The notes below the pieces were generated by a model. That model was not told the origin of the DNA. It searched no databases and worked only from the letters and a program-made list of their open reading frames with translations. Position numbers and translations under genes: made by a program. A DNA stretch of 11,807 bases from Salinibacterium sp. (GTDB lineage: Bacteria; Actinomycetota; Actinomycetes; Actinomycetales; Microbacteriaceae): contig SCSV01000393.1 in assembly GCA_004297555.1 (NCBI GenBank), positions 1 to 11,807 on the forward strand. Reading direction: 5' to 3'. This document shows, one piece after another, positions 5,953-11,807 of the stretch (within the stretch, counting starts at the first letter, position 1; every line of letters begins with the position of its first letter).

Positions 5953-8900
5953 TTAGCGAAAATCCCGGGATTTCAGCCGCGCAGCCATCGAGAGCGACTC
6001 GAACCGATCGGCGAGCACGTTCGTCACGCCCTCGGGGGAGCGCTCCAGAATGCCCCGCACGATGAGCGCCGGTGCCCCGCGCGCGATGCGCCGGTAGCGC
6101 TGCCAGACCCCCACGCTGCAGATCACGTTGACGAAGCCGGTCTCATCCTCAATGTTGATGAAGGTCACGCCGCTCGCGGTCGAGGGGCGCTGGCGGTGCG
6201 TCACGATTCCACCGATTTCGATGCGGCGACCCGGCTCGGCGGTGGCGAGTTGGGCCGCGCTGAGCACCCCGCGGCTGGCCAGCAGGCCACGCACATGCTG
6301 CACCGGATGACTGTCAGTCGAGATACCGGTGGCCCAGACATCCGACATCAACTCGTCGAACGCGGTGGGCAGGGCGAAGAGCGGCGGCTGCACCGCCACG
6401 ATCGTTCCGGGCAGGTACTCGGCTCTGTCTTGAGCAGCATTGCCCGCGTTCCACATCGCCTCCCGCCGGCTCAGCCCCAGGGTGTCGAAGGCTCCCGCCG
6501 CGGCAAGCGGTTCGAGTTGCGCGGTCGTGAGTCCCACCCGGCGCACGAGCTCGTTCATGTCGCGGTACTCGCCCGCACGCTCGCGCTCGGCAACGATTCT
6601 CTCCGCGAGCGGGATGCCGATCCCCGTGATCTCGTCGAAGCCGAGTCGCACCGCGAACGCGCCATCGCGCCGGTGCGCGGTCGAGTCGAACCCGGCTGCC
6701 CGGTCGAAGGGGCCGATCGGGGCTTGCTCGCGGGCGAGGCAGCGGTCGTCGCCGGTTGGGGTGCCTGCTTCGTCGCCATCGGAACTTTCGAGCGTCGCGT
6801 ACACCCCGGAACGCTGGATGTCAGGGCGCCGCACCTCGACACCGTGGCGACGGGCATCCGCCACCAGGCTTTGCGGCGAGTAGAAGCCCATCGGCTGCGC
6901 GCGCAGCAGGGCGGCGAGGAAGGCCGCCGGGTAGTGCAGTCGCATCCAGGCGCTCGCATAGACGAGCAGGGCGAAGCTGAGCGCGTGGCTCTCGGCGAAA
7001 CCGAAGCCGGCGAAAGCTTGGATGCTCGCGTAGATGCTGTCGGCCGCCGCCCCGACCAGGCCGTTCTCGGCCATGCCCGCATAGAGCTTCTCGCGCAGGG
7101 TCTCGATGCGCTCGATGCCGCGCTTGGAGCCCATGGCGCGACGCAGAAGGTCGGCGTCGTCTGGTGTGCAGCCGCCGACCGCGACCGCGATCTGCATGAG
7201 CTGCTCCTGAAAGATCGGGATGCCCAGGGTGCGGCTCAGCGGTTCGCGCAGGTTCTCGTGCAGGTAGGTCTCCTCCTCGCGCCCGAGTTTGCGGCGCACA
7301 TAAGGATGCACGGCGCCACCCTGAATCGGACCGGGCCGGATGAGCGCGATCTCGATCACGAGGTCGTAGAACTCGCGCGGCTGCAGCCGGGGGAGCAGCC
7401 CCATTTGTGCGCGGCTCTCCACCTGGAACACGCCAACCGCATCGGCGAAACATAGTTGGTCGTAGACGCCCTGCTCCTCCTTCGGAATCGTGTCGAGATC
7501 CCAGCTCTCGCCGAGCGCGGCGCGCACCAGGTCGAAGCTGTACTGCAGGGCCGCGAGCATCCCGAGTCCGAGCAGATCGAACTTGACCAGGCCCATCCAG
7601 GCGCAATCGTCTTTGTCCCACTGCACGACCGTGCGCTTCTCCATGCGCGCGTGCTCGATCGGCACGACCTCGCCGACCGGCCGCTTGGTGAGCACCATGC
7701 CGCCGGAGTGGATGCCGAGGTGCCGTGGAAACTTCATCACCTCGCGCGCCAGCTCAACGACGCTCGCGAGCACGTCGCTATCGGGGCCGGGATCGAGGGT
7801 GTTCCATCCGTCGATCTGTTTCGACCAGGCGTCTTGCTGGCCCGGACTGTGCCCGAGCGCCTTGGCCATGTCACGCACCGCGAACTTCGGCCGGTACTGG
7901 ATCACGTTCGACACTTGCGCCGCATTCTCGCGCCCGTACTTCTCGAAGACGTACTGGATGACCTCCTCGCGCCGCCCGGAATCGAAATCGACATCGATGT
8001 CGGGCTCCTCTTCGCGCATCGTCGAGATGAACCGCTCGAAGGGCAGCTTGTAGCGGATCGGGTCGACCGCGGTGATCTTCAGCAGGTAACAGACGACCGA
8101 GCTCGCCGCCGATCCGCGACCTTGACACAGGATGCCCCGGCTGCGGGCGAAATCGACGATGTCGTGCACGATCAAGAAGTAGCCGGCGAAGTGCTTCTCC
8201 TCGATCGCGCGCAGCTCGCGCTCGATGCGCTGCCGGTTCTCCTCGGTCAGTTCGATTCGCCGATCGGGCACGCCCCGCCAGACCAACTCGCGCAGATAGC
8301 TCATCGGGGTGTGGCCCTCGGGCACCTCGGTCTCCGGCAGCTCGGGCTTAGCCTTGCGCAACTCGAAGCTCAACTCGTCGGCGATCGCCACCGTGTTCTC
8401 GATCGCGCCGGGGTAGCGGGCGAAGCGCTCGGCCATCTCGGCGCCCGACCTGAGGTGGGCCGAACCGGATGCCGGCAGCCATCCATCCATCTCATCCAGA
8501 CTCCGGCGGGCACGTACCGCGGCCAGAGCCGTGTGCAGATGGTGCTGGGCGGGGGTCGCGTAATGCACGTTGCCGGTGGCGACGACGCGCAAGCTGCGCG
8601 CTCGGGCCAGATCGAAGAGCACATCGTTGTCGGCGCTGTCGAGGGGGTTGCCGTGGTCGAACAGCTCGACGACGACGTTCGCAGCGCCGAAGCGGGCGAC
8701 AAGTTGGTCGAGCTCGGCACCGGCTGCCTCTTTTCCCGCGCGGAGGGCTTGCCGCACTGCTCCTTTGCGGCATCCGGTCAGAATCAGCCAGTGCCCGTCG
8801 GCTCGGCGCGCCAGATCGTCGAGGTTGTAGACCGGGCGCCCCTTCTCGCCACCGGCCAGCTGGGCAGCCGTGATCGCGGCCGCGAGCCGGTGGTAGCCCT

Positions 8901-9351
8901 CCTCCTGGCGGGCCAGCACGAGCAGATGGCTGCCCTCGGGATCGGGCACGCCGTTCTGCGGGCCGCCGAGTCCGAGCGAGAGTTCGGCACCGAGAATCGT
9001 CGGCAACCCGAGGGTGGCGGCCGCTTCGGCCATGCGCACGATTCCGTAGAGGCCGTCGTGGTCGGTGAGGGCGAGGGCGCTGAGACCGAGGCGGGCGGCT
9101 TCCTCGGCGAGCGTCTCGGGCATGCTCGCGCCGTCGAGAAAGCTGAAGGCGGAGTGGGCGTGCAGCTCTGCGTATCGGGTCGCATCGCTTCTCGCGATCG
9201 CATCCGCGGGCGCCTGGTAGGGATGCCGTTTGCGCGACGAGGTGCCCTCCGGGCTTGAAGCAGGATGCGGTCTCGACGGAAGAGGCTGGCCATGGCCGGA
9301 GAGGGTGTGCTCGAGGTGCGACCAGGGCATCGGCGGGTTGTTCCAGCCCAT
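5953..9351 (-). CDS. dnaE2: Error-prone DNA polymerase III alpha subunit DnaE2 (ImuC)
   Basis: The 1132-residue C-family polymerase carries out SOS mutagenesis with ImuA' and ImuB. The start MGWNNPPMPWSHLE and the end KSRDFR are DnaE2 hallmarks. The PHP domain begins YAELHAHSAFSFLDG (H64, H66) with TDHDG at 96-100. The polymerase active site is intact: GRGSAASS (411-418), PDIDVDFD (450-457, acidic residues D453 and D455) and LVKFDLLGL (588-596, third Asp D592). A helix-hairpin-helix region (about 903-960) and an OB-fold-like region (about 1043-1110) follow. Residues 853-898 look like a non-conserved insertion. The frame extends 38 codons upstream, but ATG 9351 is chosen for the family N-terminus, AAGG 8 nt before it (complement of 9360-9363), and its 1-nt overlap (TGATG) with the imuB stop, which implies translational coupling. 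No clear terminator follows the stop. Confidence 0.96.
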   Translation of the reverse strand: MGWNNPPMPWSHLEHTLSGHGQPLPSRPHPASSPEGTSSRKRHPYQAPADAIARSDATRYAELHAHSAFSFLDGASMPETLAEEAARLGLSALALTDHDGLYGIVRMAEAAATLGLPTILGAELSLGLGGPQNGVPDPEGSHLLVLARQEEGYHRLAAAITAAQLAGGEKGRPVYNLDDLARRADGHWLILTGCRKGAVRQALRAGKEAAGAELDQLVARFGAANVVVELFDHGNPLDSADNDVLFDLARARSLRVVATGNVHYATPAQHHLHTALAAVRARRSLDEMDGWLPASGSAHLRSGAEMAERFARYPGAIENTVAIADELSFELRKAKPELPETEVPEGHTPMSYLRELVWRGVPDRRIELTEENRQRIERELRAIEEKHFAGYFLIVHDIVDFARSRGILCQGRGSAASSVVCYLLKITAVDPIRYKLPFERFISTMREEEPDIDVDFDSGRREEVIQYVFEKYGRENAAQVSNVIQYRPKFAVRDMAKALGHSPGQQDAWSKQIDGWNTLDPGPDSDVLASVVELAREVMKFPRHLGIHSGGMVLTKRPVGEVVPIEHARMEKRTVVQWDKDDCAWMGLVKFDLLGLGMLAALQYSFDLVRAALGESWDLDTIPKEEQGVYDQLCFADAVGVFQVESRAQMGLLPRLQPREFYDLVIEIALIRPGPIQGGAVHPYVRRKLGREEETYLHENLREPLSRTLGIPIFQEQLMQIAVAVGGCTPDDADLLRRAMGSKRGIERIETLREKLYAGMAENGLVGAAADSIYASIQAFAGFGFAESHALSFALLVYASAWMRLHYPAAFLAALLRAQPMGFYSPQSLVADARRHGVEVRRPDIQRSGVYATLESSDGDEAGTPTGDDRCLAREQAPIGPFDRAAGFDSTAHRRDGAFAVRLGFDEITGIGIPLAERIVAERERAGEYRDMNELVRRVGLTTAQLEPLAAAGAFDTLGLSRREAMWNAGNAAQDRAEYLPGTIVAVQPPLFALPTAFDELMSDVWATGISTDSHPVQHVRGLLASRGVLSAAQLATAEPGRRIEIGGIVTHRQRPSTASGVTFINIEDETGFVNVICSVGVWQRYRRIARGAPALIVRGILERSPEGVTNVLADRFESLSMAARLKSRDFR

Positions 9352-10940
9352 CAGTCGTACCTTGCTTCCGCCCACCAGCCGGCATCGTCGAGCACGAGCA
9401 GCCAGCCGCAGCCACTCGAGTCGACGGCCTGAAAGCGGTACGCGCGCCGGGCATCCGCCGACCACCAGCGTTCGTCGAGCGGCCAGGGTCCGGCCCAGGC
9501 GGTGATCGCGAGCATGGTGCGCCCGGCCGCGAATCGGGCCGGGGGAGCCGAGACGCGGCCCCGGGCATCCACCGTTATTGATTCGCCATTTGCGGCGAAC
9601 ACGTGCACCGCCCGTCGTGGACTGAAGACTGTGCCGGGCAGCGGGCTAGGCACCTGACCCGGCCAGGGTTCGCTCGGGCGGCGGGTCACGAGAGCCCGGT
9701 CGCCCCAGGCGACGAGGTGCTGCCGGTCGGCGAGGGTGCGGCCACCGCCGACGCTCGGCACGAGCACGGCTTCGTGGCCGAGCATGCTCTGCACGCGCGA
9801 GAGCCCGTGGTGGATGCGCTCGTCGGGGCCGCTGCCCCAGAGGCCGGTCTCGTGATGGCCGATCGCGTCGACGGCCTCGGGGGCGATGCGCACCCGGATG
9901 ATGCCCGCGCTCAGCCCCGCGTCGATGACTGCCGAACTCTGTAACTGCCAGCGCACCCGATCGACGACCTCGGCGGGAGTGAAGGACCGCGGATGCAACC
10001 ACACCCGTTCCGAGAGCCCGTCGCGATCGGAGTCCGATTCGAGCTCCACGCGAATCGCCGTGCAGACCAACCGTGCCGCGGTGAGCGCCTCGATGAAGCG
10101 ATCGGCGGATGCCCGCACCGCGAAAGCGACCTGATCGACGCGGTCGAGCGCCGGCTCGAACACGACCTCGACATCGAGATCGGCGGGCGGGGTGCGCGGA
10201 GTGACCGGCCAACTGTCCCGACCGCTCGCCAGAGCGTGCAGCCGCCCGCCGGCACTGCCGAACCGGGTGAACACGTCGTCGGCTGCCAACGCAGCGAATT
10301 CTCCAAGAGTGCGGATGCCCAACCGCCGTAACAGCGTCACGATCTCTGCCTGCAGCACCCCGACATCGAGCGGTGCTAGGAAGGCGGCGGATTCTCCCGC
10401 GGGCACGATGCGCACACGCTGCTGGCCGGTGCGATGCGCTGCTTGCTCCGCGGTGAAGATGCCGTCGGCAATTCCGGCGCGCACCCGGTTTTCTGCGCTC
10501 AATTCGTCCATGCGCCCGGCGAGAGCGAGGGCAGCGGCCTTCTCGCCGCCGTAATACCGGGATACGCCGCGCGCCTTGAGCGCACACATCCCGGGGCGCA
10601 GCACTTGCACGCCGAGTGTCAGCTGCTCGAGGCCGGCGATGACGGGTTCGAAGGCGCGGTTGTCGAGGTCGGGGTCGTAGTCGAGCACGACGAGACCGGG
10701 GGAGCGGGCCTGGGCTTCGCGCTGGCGCTGTCCCCGCTTGACTCCCTCGGCCCGGGCCGCCGCCGAGGACGCGAACACGAGCCCTTTCGTGATGAGGGCG
10801 ATCGGGGCATCCGCCGCCAACCGGTGTGCTTGGCTCGCGGCAGTGATCGGCCAGTCCGAGCACCACAACACCATGACCCGGGGAACCGTGACCGGCAGCG
10901 CGTTCATGCCGTGGCTGCTCATACTCTGGCCGGTGCTCAC
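9351..10940 (-). CDS. imuB: ImuB, catalytically dead Y-family polymerase homologue
   Basis: The 529-residue protein is the adaptor of the DnaE2 mutasome; in mycobacteria and Caulobacter ImuB links DnaE2 and ImuA to the sliding clamp. The Y-family fold is visible (VLWCSDWPITAA at 24-35, RYYGGEKAA at 128-136, RLGIRTLGEFAAL at 206-218). The DxD of active polymerases is replaced by CSDWP, and the usual DE pair by LRPGMCALKARG (114-125), so it should not polymerise. HETGLWGSG (363-371) resembles a clamp-binding motif, and AWAGPWPLDERWW (481-493) is the conserved C-terminal signature. The start is GTG 10940: its GTGA overlaps the imuA' stop by 4 nt and GGAG (complement of 10948-10951) lies 7 nt before it. 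ATGs at 10922 and 10907 are weaker. The stop overlaps dnaE2 by 1 nt. Confidence 0.93.
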   Translation of the reverse strand: MSTGQSMSSHGMNALPVTVPRVMVLWCSDWPITAASQAHRLAADAPIALITKGLVFASSAAARAEGVKRGQRQREAQARSPGLVVLDYDPDLDNRAFEPVIAGLEQLTLGVQVLRPGMCALKARGVSRYYGGEKAAALALAGRMDELSAENRVRAGIADGIFTAEQAAHRTGQQRVRIVPAGESAAFLAPLDVGVLQAEIVTLLRRLGIRTLGEFAALAADDVFTRFGSAGGRLHALASGRDSWPVTPRTPPADLDVEVVFEPALDRVDQVAFAVRASADRFIEALTAARLVCTAIRVELESDSDRDGLSERVWLHPRSFTPAEVVDRVRWQLQSSAVIDAGLSAGIIRVRIAPEAVDAIGHHETGLWGSGPDERIHHGLSRVQSMLGHEAVLVPSVGGGRTLADRQHLVAWGDRALVTRRPSEPWPGQVPSPLPGTVFSPRRAVHVFAANGESITVDARGRVSAPPARFAAGRTMLAITAWAGPWPLDERWWSADARRAYRFQAVDSSGCGWLLVLDDAGWWAEARYD

Positions 10941-11680
10941 GCCGTGGCTCCGTGGAGCTCCGGCACCTCCAGCGGTGCTGCGGAAATGTAGTCTGCACGC
11001 CGCAATTGCGCCGAGGCATCCGGTAGCCAGAGCCGGGCACTGCGCGGGCGACCGGTCACCCGGTTGGTCACCGTCACTGTGACTTCGCGCGAGGTGAGGT
11101 GCCCGTGACCGGCGCCGATGCCGTGCCATTCGCTGTGCGAGAGACTGAGCATCGCCTCGCTCTGCGGCCAGGTGCCGAGCACGAGCAGGGTCGTGCCGCG
11201 CTGCCGGAGCCGGGCGGCGAGCCGCGCCACACTCGCGTCGCTCGCCCGTTGCGGCGGACGCGCGACCACGACGCCCATGACGTCGGCGATGGCGGAGGTG
11301 ACCGCGAGCCATTGGTCGCCGGGATGCGGCACGAGTACGAGTCGCTCCAGGTCGATGCCGAAGTGCTGTGCCGCCTCCACCCCGAACTCGGGCACCCCGA
11401 CGACCGCGCACCAGGATCCCGCGGCAGAGGGCGGCGCGAGCAGTGCCATCATCAGCAGTGCCGATCGCTCGACTGAGTACACGGCACCCGGTTTGAGCCC
11501 GCCACCGGGCAGCAGTTCGGCGATCGCCGGGTGCGTCGGGATGCGCCGCGTGTCCAACTTGGTCGCCTGCATCTGGCGGATGCGCGACTGCAATTGCTGC
11601 ACTGCTCCACCCGGTTCAGGCAACGCGCGTTCAGGCATCGCGCCCACCCCGGAAGTCACTAGTGCGGCGTTTAGAGACAC
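10937..11680 (-). CDS. imuA': ImuA', RecA-like accessory protein of the SOS mutasome
   Basis: The first gene of the operon encodes about 247 residues. The stretch LQSRIRQMQATKLDTRRIPTH, then LLPGGGLKPGAVYSVE (57-71) and WCAVVGVPEFGVEAAQHFGIDLERLVLVPHPGDQW (90-124) are typical of actinobacterial ImuA', a degenerate RecA/SulA-like partner that binds ImuB. There is no Walker A (no GKT/GKS), so ATP binding is not expected. The start is uncertain. GTG 11680 is chosen because the promoter spacing predicts transcription to begin exactly there, which would make the mRNA leaderless; ATG 11638 (233 residues, MPERALPEP) and GTG 11659 are alternatives. Upstream ATGs around 11749 are excluded because they precede the promoter and LexA box. 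The stop overlaps the imuB start in GTGA. Confidence 0.88.
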   Translation of the reverse strand: MSLNAALVTSGVGAMPERALPEPGGAVQQLQSRIRQMQATKLDTRRIPTHPAIAELLPGGGLKPGAVYSVERSALLMMALLAPPSAAGSWCAVVGVPEFGVEAAQHFGIDLERLVLVPHPGDQWLAVTSAIADVMGVVVARPPQRASDASVARLAARLRQRGTTLLVLGTWPQSEAMLSLSHSEWHGIGAGHGHLTSREVTVTVTNRVTGRPRSARLWLPDASAQLRRADYISAAPLEVPELHGATA

Positions 11681-11686
11681 TTCTCT

Positions 11687-11715
11687 AGTCTCGAACATAT
11701 GTTCGATTGTGTCAA
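11687..11715 (-). promoter_or_regulatory. Promoter of the imuA'-imuB-dnaE2 operon
   Basis: On the minus strand a perfect -35 TTGACA (complement of 11710-11715) is followed after 17 bp by GAGACT (complement of 11687-11692; three of six matches to TATAAT). The predicted transcript start is at or next to 11680, the proposed GTG start codon. The LexA box fills the spacer between the two elements. Confidence 0.65.
11691..11706. promoter_or_regulatory. LexA (SOS) box, perfect palindrome
   Basis: TCGAACATATGTTCGA is a perfect 16-bp palindrome and an exact match to the actinobacterial/Gram-positive LexA consensus TCGAAC-N4-GTTCGA. It lies between the -35 and -10 of imuA', so bound LexA should block RNA polymerase directly. 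Scanning by eye I saw no second box in the window. Confidence 0.95.
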
Positions 11716-11764
11716 TTGCCGCCGACATCCTCCCGGCGTGTTCGCACATGTCCGCGGTCTCCGA

Positions 11765-11770
11765 TAGCGT
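11765..11770 (+). promoter_or_regulatory. Candidate -10 box for the gene at the right edge
   Basis: TAGCGT fits TAnnnT and ends 7 nt before GTG 11778, as in leaderless actinobacterial genes. The -35 is poor (TTCGCA at 11741-11746 with an 18-bp spacer). Confidence 0.3.
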
Positions 11771-11777
11771 CGCATCC

Positions 11778-11807
11778 GTGACCTATATCGAAGCCGTGGG
11801 CCTGCGC
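11778..11807 (+). CDS. Start of an unidentified gene, cut by the window edge
   Basis: GTG 11778 opens a frame (MTYIEAVGLR) that runs to the right edge. A TAnnnT box at 11765-11770 suggests leaderless expression, and the position fits a gene divergent from imuA'. Ten codons are too few to name a family, and the call rests on position and promoter only. Confidence 0.4.
   Translation, partial: MTYIEAVGLR

Noticed and set aside
6196..9258. Two long plus-strand open frames (6196-7455 and 7456-9258) antisense to dnaE2
   Set aside because: They mirror a well-supported dnaE2 reading frame, have low-complexity Arg/Gly/Glu/Val-rich products with no recognisable domain, and are expected from GC-rich third positions.
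11681..11749. Longer imuA' start at 11749 (MCEHAGRM)
   Set aside because: It would place the TTGACA -35 and the LexA box inside the coding region; the conserved protein part begins well downstream.
1..11807. Mobile elements, integrase sites, CRISPR repeats, tRNA or rRNA genes
   Set aside because: No transposase or integrase motif, no regularly spaced repeats, no target duplications and no recognisable RNA gene were seen on either strand.

Overview
The window looks like chromosomal DNA from a high-GC Gram-positive bacterium, most likely an actinomycete of the Microbacteriaceae type. The basis is the GC-rich third codon positions, TAGACT-like -10 boxes, several start codons that look leaderless, a LexA box of the actinobacterial kind (TCGAAC-N4-GTTCGA), and protein sequences that read as actinobacterial family members. 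No mobile element, CRISPR array, rRNA or tRNA was seen. Everything rests on reading the sequence; no database search was made.

Left part (1-2174, genes on +): the 3' end of a D-Ala-D-Ala carboxypeptidase (3-446, start outside the window), a complete membrane fatty acid desaturase (593-1708) closed by a hairpin, and a small GlsB/YeaQ/YmgE membrane protein (1864-2130) closed by a strong terminator with a UUCG loop. These are cell-wall, membrane and stress functions.

Middle part (2175-5604): DNA polymerase IV (dinB, 2230-3477, +) meets a small two-helix membrane protein (3474-3713, -) tail to tail, the two overlapping by 4 nt. That gene is head to head with a superfamily 2 helicase (3738-5525, +) across only 24 bp. 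A perfect 14-bp stem (5554-5586) separates the helicase from a convergent cold-shock gene, cspA (5605-5808, -), which has a structured leader and an AT-rich upstream tract.

Right part (5953-11777): a complete SOS mutagenesis operon on the minus strand, imuA' - imuB - dnaE2. Both junctions are overlapping stop/start codons (GTGA and TGATG), and a perfect palindromic LexA box, TCGAACATATGTTCGA, sits in the imuA' promoter. By established knowledge of this pathway, ImuA' and ImuB recruit the error-prone C-family polymerase DnaE2 to the sliding clamp for mutagenic translesion synthesis. With dinB some 6 kb away, two damage-tolerance polymerase systems lie in one neighbourhood, but only the imu operon shows a LexA box. 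A divergent gene begins at the right edge (11778).

The least explained signals are the strong excess of the 7-mer GGATGCC/GGCATCC (26 copies by eye), the cspA control region, the shared helicase/membrane-protein start region, the free-standing membrane tail, and the C-terminal module of the helicase. I do not see a wholly new multi-gene system. No gene-free stretch exceeds 300 bases.
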